Notes under the pieces: model-generated
Seen by the model: the letters and a program-made list of their open reading frames with translations, nothing else
Databases searched by the model: none
Told to the model about the DNA's origin: nothing
Assembly (NCBI GenBank): GCA_903772945.1
Contig: CAICTM010000348.1
Location: 1-64,000, forward strand
Direction: 5' to 3'
DNA from: Seminavis robusta
Lineage: Eukaryota; Bacillariophyta; Bacillariophyceae; Naviculales; Naviculaceae
Length of the DNA stretch: 64,000 bases
Made by a program: the position numbers and the translations under genes
Part shown: positions 19,992-32,794 of the stretch, piece after piece
Position numbering within the stretch: position 1 is the first letter of the stretch
Layout: every line of letters starts with the position of its first letter

Positions 19992-21706
19992 ATGCCCTTT
20001 ACGAAATCTGCTCCTGGCATCTTGTCGATGGGCAAGGCGACCTTCCAGGTGCCGCAAGACGCGCTCTTTGGTAGGAACCGCCAAAAGCTACTGAATGAAT
20101 TGAAAGGCAGCTGTGAAGGAGTCATTTTCCTGCGAGGCGGCAACAATCCCGAACGGTTCGATTCGGACCATGAACCCATCTTTCGTCAAGAATCGTACTT
20201 TTGGTATTTGACGGGTGTCAAGGAACCCGATTGTGCCGTGGCCATTGATATTTCCACCCAGCAAGTGACGCTGTTTATTCCCAAATTACCCGCCGACTAT
20301 GCCACCATTATGGGACGCATTCAATTGCCAGACGAATGGAAGGACCATTATCAAGTGGATCAGGTCAAATACCTCGACGAGATGGAGAGTACATTGGAAG
20401 AGACTTTGCTGGACGATAAACCAGCCATGAATGGACATACCACAAATGGTGATACTACTCATGCAGGCAGCACCAACAACAAGAAACTCTATCTCATGAA
20501 GGGTCCCAACTCGGATTCTGGCAACATGTATGAACCACCCACCCTGGAATCCAAACGCCTCCAAGACAACACTATTATTGACGTGGACACCTTATTTCCC
20601 ATTTTGGCCGAATGTCGCGTCGGTAAAAGCGAGACGGAATTGGCCATGCTCCGTCATGTCACGGAAGTCACGTCGTTTGCCCACGCCTATGTCATGCGCA
20701 ACATTCAACCGGGAAACATGGAATATCAAGGAGAATCCTTGTTTCGACACTACTGTTATTACAATTACGGATGTCGGTTGGTCGGCTACACGAGTATTTG
20801 TGGCTGTGGACCCAATGCGGCCGTACTGCATTACGGACATGCGGGAGAACCCAATGATCGACAACTCGAACACGACAACATATGCCTCTTTGACATGGGA
20901 GCCGAGTATTTTGGATATGGATCCGATGTCACGTGCAGTTTCCCGGCCAGTGGCAAATTCAATGACCGACAGCGACACATCTATCGCGGTGTGCTGCAGG
21001 CACAAATTGATGTCTACAACATGCTAAAACCGGGAGTCTCGTATTTGGATTGTCACAAGGCGGCCGAAGCGGCCATTTTGAAAAATCTCATTGCCATGGG
21101 AATGGTTACGACCAATGACAAGACAGTGGAAGAATTGGTCGAAATGAGATTGGGAGCCGTCTTTATGCCACATGGATTGGGACACTTTATTGGTACGCCC
21201 ACGGATGCACTGACTCACTTTGACTTCCGCCCTTGCTTACCTGGTGCGTTTTTGTTTTGTTTTTGGCTTGACTTTCGGCAGGAATTGACACACATGACGT
21301 GGGCGGGTACCTTCCAGGGCACCAGCCACGAATCGACGAGCCTGGACTTCGAAAACTAAGGACCGCCCGGGACATGAAAGAGAACATGACATTGACGGTC
21401 GAACCCGGCTGCTACTTTATTGATCACTTGCTGGATGGGGCCCTCGCGGAAGAATCGCCCTTGAAACCATATCTCAACGAAACAATGATTCAAGAGTATC
21501 GTGGATTTGGAGGTGTTCGCTTGGAAGACGTCGTGGTCATTACAAAGGATGGATGCATCAATTATACCCTGTGTCCACGGACCATCGAGGAAGTGGAACA
21601 TGTCATGAGTGGAGGCAAATGGCCGCCAACAGAGGACAAAGCGCCGGAACTGAGAAGAGAACGACTGCTCGACCCCAATCCACTGCCGTCGCCACCGTCG
21701 TTGTGA
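19992..21706 (+). CDS. PEPD: Xaa-Pro dipeptidase (prolidase)
   Basis: Two exons, 19992-21192 and 21282-21706, with an 89-nt intron; about 541 residues, a little above the usual prolidase length of about 490. It cleaves X-Pro dipeptides using two metal ions, normally in the cytosol. The N-terminal AMP_N domain (residues about 15-200) precedes the M24 creatinase fold. Metal ligands are visible: D in L-F-D-M-G-A, D in G-S-D-V-T-C, H in H-G-L-G-H-F-I-G, E in T-V-E-P-G-C and E in V-R-L-E-D-V. The intron follows the first base of the Gly codon in H-F-I-G, and splicing restores I-D-T-H-D-V-G-G. A Gly/Thr/Asn-rich insert lies in the linker near residue 150. ATG 19992 follows CCACC. Confidence 0.95.
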
Positions 21707-21920
21707 TGCGGCTACGGTGATCTCGCTTGCAAACGGAGTACGGTACGGCATTGGATAAAACGAAGTTCAATTTTCTTCGAACACGAATTTGCTAGTACGG
21801 TACACTGTACCGTTGGCGTGATAGCTGCCTACAACTCTTATTACCAACACACCAATGCCACCAACTTTCACTAGAATTCTTCCCACATATACTAAGCCGT
21901 ACCTTGCAACCAACATGGAG

Positions 21921-24900
21921 CTAGTTAACGGTGCGAAGGCGGCGCGAACGACGAGTTGAAGTGCTTTCGCCGCTGTTCTTTCTCCCTTTGCTGGAACGCT
22001 TCTTGGTGGATTTGCCCGGATTCTCCTTGTTCAAGGGTTCGTCAATCTTGAGCTCTTCCAAGGATTTCATCAAATCGTCGCTAAGATCGATTTCGTTGTC
22101 GTCTCCACCACCCTCGTCGTCGTCAGATGCAGTTCCCCGAATGTCTCCTGCTCCAGGCTCTTCTTCCTCCTCCGATTCTGAGTCGAATTCAATGCCAGCG
22201 AGATACTCGTTCAAATCAGAAAGACAGTTCAAGCTTGTTTCGTCGAGAATTTGAGTGCCCAACACCTCCATGGTTTCTTTTAGTGACTTTACATTCTTGG
22301 TCTCTTCTTCTTCGGCGTCAAAATCTGCTGCTCCCAGCAGCTTGCAGAGTGTGCGAGAGTCTGTAGTAGTGAGGATGTGGCTTTGCTTGGCGAGAAAGTC
22401 TGCCAACTGAATGCTTGCCAGGAGCGATGAACTATTCATATCGACAGCTTCCGTTTGTGCGACCGAAACACCGGCCGTAGTGGTGTTGGCGGGGTCGTCC
22501 TCGCCGCTGCCCTGTACCACTGTAGCGTCATCTTCTTCCTCTTCGTTTTTGGAGTTGACCGTCTCGCACACATAGAGCACCATGTCTTTGACGGGCCAAG
22601 TAACTTTCTTTCTCGACTTCTTGCCATTGGAGTTGTTGAGTTTGGTGGGTGTCTGGACGTAAACAAGGTCCAAGATGGAAGCGATCGAACCCATCAAGGC
22701 GTCTCGACCACCAGAGTCTTCCTTGATGCACACGGCTGGGAAGAAGAGTCCCAGTAGCTGCTGTAGGCGAACGGGGCTGCCAACTTCCTTAATATCCTCA
22801 TCGTCCGCGTCCATGTCAGCAAAATGCGGATGAAAGTAGATTGTCAATAGTTTGGCCATCCATTCACTGTCACAGACTTTGCCAGCAAAGAGAAGCTTTG
22901 CCGCCACTTCGCTGGCGACACAAACGGCCGAGATGCGAGCGTCGTCTAGCAATTCTCGAACGACTTCCGTAAATGACAATTCTTCGTTGTCTCCGACATG
23001 GCAAGCAGTGAGACATTCCGAGAAGATCATGGACCAATCGGCCAGAGCCAGTAGAGCTTGGGCACGAATTTCCAGTTTTTCGTCTTCGTGAGCAGCAACC
23101 TGCAGCATGAGTGGCTTGAATTCGGACAAGAGTGTCGTTTCGTCTGCGAAAAGACCCAGCTTGCCAAAGCACCCAATGGCAGCCTCGCGAACCAAGGTAT
23201 CATTGTGAGTGACACTAGGGACAATGCATTTGACAAAGTCATCCACAGCTGGATTGGACGATAGCTCACTGGAGGCAGTCTCGAGGTAGACTGTGAGGAC
23301 TGACAAGGTTCGGACCAGCTTGATGGTCGTGAGTTCAGCGTCTGGCTCTTCTTCTCCATCGGTATCAGTCTCGCCGGTTTCTTTGCTGTTGATTGTTTTG
23401 ATGATGGCACTAATGCTGCCGGCCATTTCATCCTCTCCGACACAAGTCAAGCGCAATGCTTGAATACACCCTTCTACCAAGTCATCTGGCGTCTTGATGG
23501 ACGAAAGCATGTCCTTCATGACATAGGCAAAGTGGCGGCGGCTCCCTTCTTCGCTGAGATTGGAAACTTCTGCCAGCTGCAAAAGTTGCAGACAAATGAA
23601 AGATTCGACATCTCCCTTTGCTTCATCATTGTCATCGATGGCTTGGATTAGCATCGTGGCGTGTTTTCCAATAACTTCACAGAGAAGCGGGACATCTGGA
23701 ATGAGTTTGTTGGTGATGGCGTCTTGTTGTGCCCAAGTCAAAGTTTTGCTAGCCAAAACACTCTTGCATCTAGCCCGCAAGAAGAAGAGTTTCTCGGGTT
23801 GCAGTTGCTGTTCCTCGTCGCCTCCTTCGCCATTCTTGATGCACTCGGCCGCCTTGGCCACTCCACTGCAGAACGCTCTCTGCTCGGGGTCACTCAGCTC
23901 TTCCAGAAGATCGCTATTGCTGTCTTGTGCCGCCTCCATGACAACTTCCAGAGCTCGGTTGGCCTCGTCTTCATTGTCCAGCACATTCAAACTCTGGAGC
24001 AGCGCAATTGGGTCGTATTTGGCACTCTTCATCCAGCCACAACAAATCATTTTGGAAGCTGCTTTCTTTGTAGCTTGGCATCTATTAAACAACATCAAGT
24101 AAGTGGCGATAAAGGCAAAAAAGGCAAGAATTGTGGTGAGAGGCGAGTTGTAGCGTACTGTTTTGCTGCGGCAGGGTTTCATGTGCTCACCGTTCGGTCA
24201 ACCCAAAGCGAATCAAGTCGACCATCTGCGCTTCGGTCAAGTGAGAGATCCCCTGAGTTTTCTTGGCCAGAACAGTCAATGCCTCGGCTCGTACTTTGGG
24301 CTTGATGTCCCTCACACGTGCAATCAATTCATCCATGGTGGTGGGATTGGCTGGAGTACACTGCACAGCCACAATTCGGTTGTTGACGGATGGATCATGC
24401 GCCATGTTCCACATCATGGCTTCCAAAATATCGCTGTGAGCCTCTTCATCGTCGGGCGTCACAAAGAAGGCACCGGCTGCCTTGATGGCGTGACTTCGCA
24501 CCATTTGAGCCTTATCCTGGAGACGAGGTTCAAGCGTTTCCTCCACAGCAACCAAGCTCTCATCGATCCATTCCAAAATGTTTGTATTGTCGGTCTTTTC
24601 AAGTTGTAGTTTCTTCAAGCTAGTCACCAGTTTTCCCAGCAACAGACAGCCATGTCCTCGCACACGCTCCAGCAACACCACCGAGTAGTCTAGGGCACGT
24701 GAGAGCACCATGGATCCAACATGATGCTGATCCTGCGATGATGTAAAAGGAATGGCAATGGCTGCACTCAATGACAAGACACGGTCCACACAGTCCTGAA
24801 GGTCGCTGGAGGCTTCTGTGGAGACAGTCGCGTCAATGTATTGGACGAGTTCCCTTCCCAGCGCCTCTTCAAAGTCCGATGGTTCCTCCTCGTCATCGTT

Positions 24901-25086
24901 CTTGTTGTTCAACGTCAAAGATTCCAGCCGCGTAGACACTTCCAATTGTTGCAGTTTGGTCATCAACTGCTTGGCGCTAGCATCTACTGACAGCTCACAT
25001 GCTTCATCGAGCTGTCCTTGTTTCTGGTAGGACTCAAAGTGAGGCAAAAGCACCTTTCGTAGTTCCTTTTCAAGCTTCTTCGTCAT
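21921..25086 (-). CDS. NCAPG: Condensin complex subunit 3 (CAP-G, HEAT repeats)
   Basis: Two exons, 24191-25086 and 21921-24081, with a 109-nt intron; about 1,018 residues, the normal size for CAP-G. It is the HEAT-repeat subunit of condensin I that binds DNA with the kleisin subunit and compacts mitotic chromosomes. HEAT-type helices run through residues about 170-850, including V-R-S-H-A-I-K-A-A-G and L-V-R-E-A-A-I-G-C-F-G-K-L-G-L, which belong to the Cnd3 C-terminal region, and I-R-A-Q-A-L-L-A-L-A-D-W. The C-terminus is acidic then very basic (K-K-R-S-S-K-G-R and R-R-S-R-R-L-R), as in other CAP-G tails. A copia relic starts about 110 bp from its start codon. Confidence 0.9.
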
Positions 25087-25194
25087 GGTCGCCCGTCAAA
25101 AAAAATGTGAAGAGATTGGGGCAACATATTTGAATTTTGCAGCAGGGGTGAAAGCCGTTAAACGAACGTCAAAAATAGCTCGAGCCCTATTCAT

Positions 25195-26030
25195 TTGATT
25201 CCGCTTCATTTTTTCAGCCTGCAACAGTCCCATCAAGACAAATGCTTGTTTGCAAAGCCTGGTATGATGGTGGTAACCTATTTTGTGGATGATTTATTCA
25301 TCTGTGAGAGCGTAGTACCTGATGGAGGTTTCGACATGACGCAACCAGCCCTCATTGACAAGATTGTTGAGGCCACTGGAATGCATCACTGCAACACAAG
25401 TCCCACTCCATCTACTCCTAACCATCATCCCCTTGGGAAGGATACCGACGAAGAGGCAATGACGGATGACTGGTCCTATGCAAGTGTGGTTGGGATGATG
25501 ATGTACCTATCTACCAACACTCGTCCTGATATCACCTTTGCCGTCAGTCAAGTCACCCGATTCATTCATGATCCCAAGCAAAGCCATGCTACAGCAGTGA
25601 AGCGTATTGTGAGGTATCTTGTTGCCGGGACCAAGGACAAGGGAGCCATAATGCGACCGGATGGAACTCTAGCCGTCAATTTGATGAGCGATGCATAAAT
25701 TGCTGGATTGTTCAAGGCGGATCCAATTGAGGATGCTTCCAGTGCCAAGTCCCGCCTGTGTTACATCGCCTTCAACATTGGAGGATGCTCACTGGTATGG
25801 AAGTCACAGCTCATCTCCTGTGTCTGGTTGGCCACTGCCGAGGCAGAGTATTATGCTCTCTCCCATTGCCTTCGAATGATGTTGCCAATTCAACAAGTTT
25901 TGAAGATTCCCGGAACAGCATCGGAAACGCATTTTGGCTGCCGAAGAATCTCGTCGGAAGGGCGCAATGAGTCGCTTCATCAACGATAATCGACACAACC
26001 GATGACAACAGGGCCAAAATGGAGGAAGCC
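25195..26030 (+). pseudogene. Copia RT/RNase H relic
   Basis: A decayed pol fragment of a different copia lineage from A and B. The first frame shows F-V-D-D (RT catalytic), then R-P-D-I-T-F-A-V-S and a Q-S-H-A-T-A-V-K-R motif, ending in a stop at about 25696 after S-D-A. The following frame resumes with RNase H residues including A-T-A-E-A-E-Y-Y-A-L-S. No LTRs, integrase or gag are visible. Between the two frames a D-F-like motif of RNase H is damaged. It lies only about 110 bp upstream of the condensin gene and 200 bp from the AAA gene 3' end, so it could affect their expression. Confidence 0.85.
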
Positions 26031-26237
26031 TCTGAAGGAGGTGAAGGCATGTCCAATATGACTACCAATGGTGCCAGCACTGTTCAGACGCAGCGAGAAA
26101 GATGCCGCGAAATCTTTTGGGAATCGACCAATGACAAGACACACCCAGTCGCCCCGCGAGCTTCATGTTTGCCCCTTTAGTGGCTAACCATACATCGAAA
26201 AGTTGTGTATTGTAGGGTTTTATTTCATTAGCAGAAT

Positions 26238-29200
26238 CTAGATGTACTGAGCCTTGACCCAACGATCTACGGCGGACTCTCCTCTCGTTTTCTCTTCTTC
26301 AATTGCCGCATAGAGAGCTTTCATGCTGACGGACCTGTCCTTGGCGTCCTTCCGCAAGGCTGCAGTAGCAGCAGCTCGATAAACGGCATTGCCAATGTGA
26401 CTTACACTAAAGTCACTCGAAGCTTCAGCAAGCTTTCTATAGTTCAGGTCCTCGCTCAGCGGCAGCGCAGGTGGCATGAGCTTCTTCCAAAGAATCTCAC
26501 GATTGCTGGTGCTTGGCAGCTGGAACTCGACCAAGAACTTGAGGCTCTTCACCAGAGATTTGTCAAGTCGCGACACAAACACGTCCAAGGAGCCTGAGGC
26601 GGTCACCATCATGATGACAACGCCAGGGAAGCGAGTCATTTCTCTCATCACAAGGTTCAGTACGTGGGAATCAGCGCCACCCCCACCGCCTCCGCCGTCG
26701 GTGTCCAGGGAGAATCCATCGAGGACCAACACGGCGTCCATCAACCGTGCTTCGTGAAAGACAGCGCGGACGGATTTGGCGCTGCCGTCACCGGGCGATT
26801 CGTTGCCTTTTCGCTCCGACAGCAAGCGGGGTAAATCGAGAACCTTCAACGGCTTTCCGAGCTCAAAACCAATCGCTTCGGCTGCACGGCTTCGTCCTGT
26901 GCCGCTGGGCCCCCAAAAGAGCGACGTTGTACCTTGCCGCGATCTCATGTCAGCATCAAACCCCCAGTTGCCAAAGAGAATAGCCCGAGCTTTTTCCAAG
27001 TTTACAATCTCATGGACTTTCTCCATTACGGAATCGGCAACGACGAGGTCGCTAATGCCACCCCGTGGAACGACTCGTTCGTTGAAATCCACCATTTGAA
27101 GCGCTCCTCTTACTTGCTTTTTGCAACCCTCCAAAATGTCCTCCTCTTTGACGCAAGGGGAACGAGGATCACGACCCACCGCATCCAACAAAGCCGAAAT
27201 GACCGCATTCTTGATGAAACCTCCCGTGAGCTCATACTTGAGAGCAATGCTTTCCCAGTCAATGTTAGGATCGCACGGTACGGCATCGTGCGATGTCACT
27301 AGCTTCCAAATGTCGAGACGTTCGAGGTAGTTGGGTGGTTTGAATTCAAAGACTTCACTGATGCGACGGTACATTGCCTCATCCAAGTCAAAGGGTCGAT
27401 TGGTGGCGAGGAACACAATTCCTTCGAATCTCTCCAGCTCTGTCAAGAGCTCTGTGGTTTCGGACGACCCTCCAAAACCGCGCTGGGAAAACAAAGACTC
27501 GCATTCGTCGAAAAAGATAATGGCATCCGATAGCTCCGCTTCCCGGAAGATTGACTGATATTTCGATGTTTCACCTTCTTTGTTTTCGCTCTTTTTGTTC
27601 AGTAGCGGAAAGTTTACCAGCAGGAGCTTTTTACCCAGCCTTGCCGCAATAGCGTTTGCTGTCATTGTTTTTCCAGTCCCTATAGTAAGCATCCATGCAG
27701 CCAAAGACGATGAGGTTGCTGTATCACAACACAACACAACACAACACAGCACAGCACAGCACAACAAAAGAGAATCACTTACCCGACTTTCCACAAAACA
27801 TCAAAGTCAATCCCACGCCATAGGCAATAGCGTCATCAAAGTCTGGATGATGCTTGCGATACGTTCGGAACTGCTCAAAGTGCGAGACGGCCTTGGTGAT
27901 GGTATCTTTGAGTGGCCCCGGGAGGACCACGGCATCCAAGGAAACCTTGGGTTCGTAGAGATGACTGCCCGTCGAGATTTCGGAAGATTCCTTGTCGAGT
28001 CCCACAATGCAATCCAGAACCCGGCGATCCAATTTAAGTTCCTGATCGGTCAAGTCGTTGAGCTGGTACGTTTCAATGAATTTGATCAATCCCTTTCGCA
28101 GCAGCTTGGACGATCGATAAAAGTAGGTCCGGTTGGCGACTTGTTCGGCAAACGAATCAAAGTAGACGACCAGAATATCTCCCACTTTGGCATTCTTGGG
28201 CGAGTACTCTTCACCTTGAATGCACGATTTGAAAATGGGTGAAATCATGGCGCCGGCCAAATAGACCAGACAAAACTTGTGGAAGTCGTCCAACTGCAGC
28301 TGTTTGGCGAGTATTTCGAGACGGGGATAAAACTTTCCGGATTTGCGTGTCAATTCGAGGGAGAGTTGCATCTTGCGTCGTCCCATGCGAATCTTGGCGG
28401 ACATTTCTCCTACGGAGAATTTGGAGTTGGAGTTTTCGGCCGAGCTGCGCATCCAAGAGGGTTTGGTGTCTCCGAGCGACGCATTGCGGATTTCCTGTTG
28501 CACTCGTTGTCGCGAGTATACAACCTTGTACATGACAATCTCAAAGTACTGTTGCAGATATTCCAATTCGTTCTTGTAGGGTTGTGGCTTGGTCTTGTCT
28601 TCCGATGAGCCTGTCGAATCATCATCATTGTCATCATCCGTAGTGGCGGTGTCGGTTGTCGCAGTAGTGGCAGCACCCTTTTCGCTAGGAGTCGTTTCTT
28701 CTTCCTCCTGTGGTGACCCTTCCTCCAAACCGGGCAAACTAGGCAATGTATCGGCAGATTTTGTGACTTCCCGTTCCAATTTGGCCAATTCCTTGACCAT
28801 GTCGTCATCTCCTCTCAAACTGAGTCGCCCTAGGAATGCCATGGTATCTTCGGCATCCTCATCGGTGGAACCGGCATCGTCCGTTGCTTCATCGCCATCC
28901 TCCATCATGAATCCATCAGCCGCATCGGGTTGCATCAATTTGAGTAGTTTGGTGCCGGACAATTTGATTTTGTCTTCGGATTTCAAGGGCCATCCGAACA
29001 GTACCCGACAGACTTCTTCACTGACAGACAACATCTTGTCGTTGCCGTATTCTTCTTGTGTCAATACCAAGATGCGATCCTTGCACAGATCGTGATCTTC
29101 ATTCGCCAATGTCCCCCAGTACATGACCGTGACGCCACACACATAGCGTAGCATGGTACTCCGAAAGGCCATGTCATCGTCTTCGCCCTTGGTCGGTAAT

Positions 29201-29793
29201 TCACCGTTGTGGGGTGTCACCAATGCCAAGACAGTCGGACTGGGTTGGGTTTTGGTGGTCACCAAGAATTGAAAAATTCGTTTTTCCACGGGTTTCATTT
29301 GATACGCCTTGGCGAGAAGACCCATGGTGGCTTGGAGTGGGGCTTTCTTCTTATTGTCATCTACGATTTGCTGCTCTTGTTGTTCCCATTGTTCCAACTT
29401 GTCTTGCATCTTTTGCAGTAAGGACTGCAGCAACGTCAAACGCTCCGACAATTGAGCCGGCGTGGCGTCGGGAAAGGGCAAAGCCCCACCCGTGCGAGAA
29501 TCGTTATAATTGCTTTCCACCACGGCCGTGGCCAATCCACTGGATGTACGTGTCACTAGTACTCGCAGAACCAGCATCAAATGGACTTGATGCCAGTACC
29601 AGGGAATTTCGGTAGTCGGCAGCGGTGATACATTGGGGGAAGATCCATCCGAAGCTGTTTCCATATCCAACACGGCCAACAATTCTTTCCCATTCGCCGA
29701 CAAGAGGGACAGCAGGGCGGGACAGGATTCTTGCAACAGACGGGCATTGGGTCCCAAACTGTCGCTTGTAGTACTACTGGGAGTCGTCGTCAT
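26238..29793 (-). CDS. Double-AAA ATPase with degenerate second module
   Basis: Two exons, 27783-29793 and 26238-27679, about 1,150 residues. A 103-nt intron splits the first Walker A; splicing gives G-K-S-G-T-G-K-T. The N-terminal 590 residues are an unknown helical region with a Thr/Asp/Glu-rich linker. AAA module 1 has Walker B F-F-D-E-C-E and arginine-finger-like R-R. Module 2 has a changed Walker A, G-P-S-G-T-G-R-S, and a weak Walker B, L-V-L-D-G, with a Gly run after it, so it may bind but not hydrolyse ATP. The layout, with long N-region then AAA of the G-(V/R)-G-L-T-L-M-F-C-G-K-S type, resembles bacterial-like remodelling ATPases. The precise role is unknown. ATG 29793 was chosen as the first true AUG. 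Confidence 0.88.
27725..27768. repeat. ACAAC/ACAGC microsatellite in intron
   Basis: Repeats of ACAAC then ACAGC lie within the intron of the AAA gene, on the gene strand TGTTG units in a T/G-rich track after the 5' splice site. Confidence 0.85.
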
Positions 29794-30253
29794 GGTCTCA
29801 GCAAAGTGTGGTTTAGTCAACAGCGTGGATGATTTGGATATATGATGGATGATTTGATGATGCTTCTACTAGCTAGCTAGTGTCTGTCGGGAAAGCTGGT
29901 TGTGTTTTGTGTCCTGTCCGCTCACTGAAGCGATTTTCTTTCTTGGCAAAGCGGGAATACCCGACCCAACCAAAAGATCCAAGCTCGGTACAAATTCAAC
30001 AGAGCTGACTAAGAAGCACACTGCTTCAAGATACTCTCACATCAATCCTTTGGAGGCACGAACTGTGCCACGTTGTTTTGACAAGGGACCGGTGGTACGG
30101 TACTGCCGGCTTTTTAGTGCAGCGAGCACAAATCGTGTTTTTTTTCAAGGGCAATTGAGAGTCGCCGCATAGCTAGACTACTCATGTACTAGTACTGTAC
30201 CGTATCGGTTGCTGTTGCTGTTGTCCCTTGACTGTCACTCTTGAGTGACCAAC
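29794..30253. promoter_or_regulatory. Divergent promoter region, AAA and LRR genes
   Basis: 460 bp between two start codons facing away from each other. CTAGCTAGCTAG (29870) and GTACTAGTACTGTACC (30186) tracts occur. No TATA element is clear. Confidence 0.35.
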
Positions 30254-32794
30254 ATGTCCAACAACAACAATAACAACAACCACAATGAAGACGTCGATCA
30301 TAAAAAGACTGCGGAGTTGAGATTGAAGCCAGGAAATTCAGAAAATTGTCAAGAAAAGGATGCGTCCAAACAAACCCAAGATGATCATGATGGTTCGTTT
30401 AGCCGTTCTTCTCCTTCACCAAATCTTGCTGCCACTGCTGCCACCTCTCCTCTTCCAACATCAACAACCACAAGTGACTTTGATATAATGAAGATTGTCA
30501 GAGAAAGAGCTGATGCTGCACATATTGAGACAGCTGGAGACTTGGAGCTAGTAGAACTCACCCAAAAATTTGGCACAACCTTACCGATGGGCGACAACAG
30601 CCACGACAGAACCACAGATGATGCACATTCGCCACTACATACAATTCCAATGAGGCAACCCGAGTATTTTGGACAACCACAAACTTGTCCTGGTGCATAT
30701 GCTGTTGTTGGTCCATGTTTTGCTAATCACAGCGTTAATCATTCGAATGCCGGTAGTAATACTGGTACAAGTGAGGGAGGCTTTTACAATTTGATTCAAG
30801 AAATTGCAGACAATGAAGTCATTGCGCATCCTATAGACGATGATCAGCAGATAGACCTGTTACCCAATGCAGTGCCGCTACCAACCAACCAGAGATCCAG
30901 AGCTTACTACTGGAGGCAAAAGTTGCTTTGTTCCCTTTCTGCTGAGGTCATTGTGGCTTTCCTTGCTGTATCTATTACTGTCCTGATCTTTGTGGTGACA
31001 TCCTCCAAGAAAGGAAGCACAAATCAGCTTCCAAATCAAAAAGGATCAATTTATATTCCTGAAAATCCCGTGGAAGCTGCTGCAACTGCGCAGACCCTTT
31101 TGGAGTCACTCAATCTACCTCACTACACACAAGAGGCATTGACCAACTCCAGATCTCCTCAGTCCAAGGCATATCAATGGTTGGTCAACAACATCAATAA
31201 CCAAACCTTCACGCAACCAGATCTCCCAAAATGGAGACTGATACAAAGATTTGTGATGGCCACATTCTACTATTCCACAAGAGGGGACTATTGGGTGCAA
31301 CGTCGTGGCTGGTTGGATTGGGAGACTAATGAATGCAGCTGGGAACAAATATTTTTGAAACGAACATTCTCTCCTGACCTTAGCTGTAATGAGATGGGAG
31401 AAATCAAGGCACTGGTATTTTGGAATGCCAACAGCATGGACGGAACACTTCCTCCGGAGATTTCCTTGCTGGGGAAAAGCTTGCAGTCAATCGAAGTGAA
31501 TCGGCAATTGCAACTCAAGGGAACCATCCCCACTGAGTTTGGACTGCTGACAAAATTGACTCAATTATTGTTGACTATTACAAACATTGGTGGCTCCTTT
31601 CCAACCGAGTTTGGTCAACTGCAGAGTCTCCAGGTGCTGCATCTTGTTGGGACACCTATTCATGGGCATATTCCTTCTGAGATTGGACGACTGCGCAACT
31701 TATCGACATTTGCTGTGGCGACAGCTGATATAACAGGTATGTGCGCTTTGTTTCGGTTTGGTCAGCAGATCATCATTGGAAACCTGATACTGTCATTCCA
31801 TCTAGGTTCAGTACCAGGTGAGCTTTACAAATTGCCTGGCCTGCAGTCTCTAGTAATTTTTGAATGTGATGGGCTGGAAACTGAATACATCCTTGAAGAA
31901 GTTGTTAGCAACGCAATGCATCTTCGCTCGCTTAAACTTTCAAGCCGAAGGAGTGGGACAGTAATGTCAATTCCATGTAAGAATTGATGCTAGCATCACA
32001 TGTGGAAGGGAGGCTGCAAACAAGGACGACTCACTTTCTAGACTCCTTTTGATGCAGCTGAAATTGGCAATCTGACAGAACTGAAACGCCTCGATTTGGC
32101 GGACTGGAATCTTCATGGAACTATTCCAGATCAACTTGGGAAATTAGAGAAGTTGGTAAGCAACCAAGAAGGTTATGCAATCTTACTATTCGTCTTTTGA
32201 AGTTGACTGACCTTTAACTAGACATCTCTAGCATTGAGTGGAAACTCAGTTTCAGGAACTATACCGCCAGCCTTGTTGGGGTTGAAGAGTGAGTGTTGTG
32301 AATAGCCTGCGTCACTACACACTTTTCTTTACTCATGCCTTTCCTTTCCAATATTCCTGTCTTTGTTTACTTTCTCAGATCTAGGCCACTTGTATTTTAG
32401 ATTCAACCAGTTGCAGGGCACACTACCACCTGCTCTCTTTTCCAAACTTTCCCACTTGCGGTTCATATTCATCAATGACAACATGTTCTCGGGCAATGTT
32501 CCTACGGAAGTGGGTCAGCTGTCTGATCTCAGGACACTTGAATTACAGAATACCAACATTTCTGGCATCCTCCCTACAGAAATACTTATGCTGGAGAATT
32601 TGACCAGCCTGGTAGTCACAGACACATCCTTGTCGGGCAGCATCCCTGAACAGCTGTGTGACAGAATGTACCAGCAGGAAATGAAATGCTTCGGCCATCC
32701 ACAGTGTAAAGTCTTGCGAATGAAAACCAACACAACTGTCTGCCATGGCACTTCCCTCTGTGGGTGTGATTGTGGTGCCTGCAAACTTAACTAG
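30254..32794 (+). CDS. Single-pass transmembrane LRR protein
   Basis: Five exons: 30254-31736, 31806-31976, 32058-32155, 32222-32288 and 32379-32794; about 744 residues. The N-terminus is Asn-rich and polar, with one membrane helix near residue 245 (V-I-V-A-F-L-A-V-S-I-T-V-L-I-F-V). The ectodomain-like part has W-x-R-x-G-W-L and C-S-W/C-N motifs typical of plant LRR N-caps, followed by about ten plant-type repeats (L-x-G-x-I-P-x-E-x-G). A Cys-rich end carries about seven Cys. No kinase is present, as is common in diatom families of this kind. Introns cluster in the LRR part. Intron 1 is 69 nt with no stop in frame, so retention would keep the frame. A surface recognition role is inferred. Confidence 0.85.

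Noticed and set aside
23560-24305. Plus-strand frames within the condensin gene
   Set aside because: Overlap strongly conserved HEAT-repeat coding on the other strand; no motifs of their own.
28589-29095. Ser/Val-rich plus-strand frame inside the AAA gene
   Set aside because: It is the complement of the Thr/Asp/Glu-rich linker of the AAA ATPase, with no independent support.
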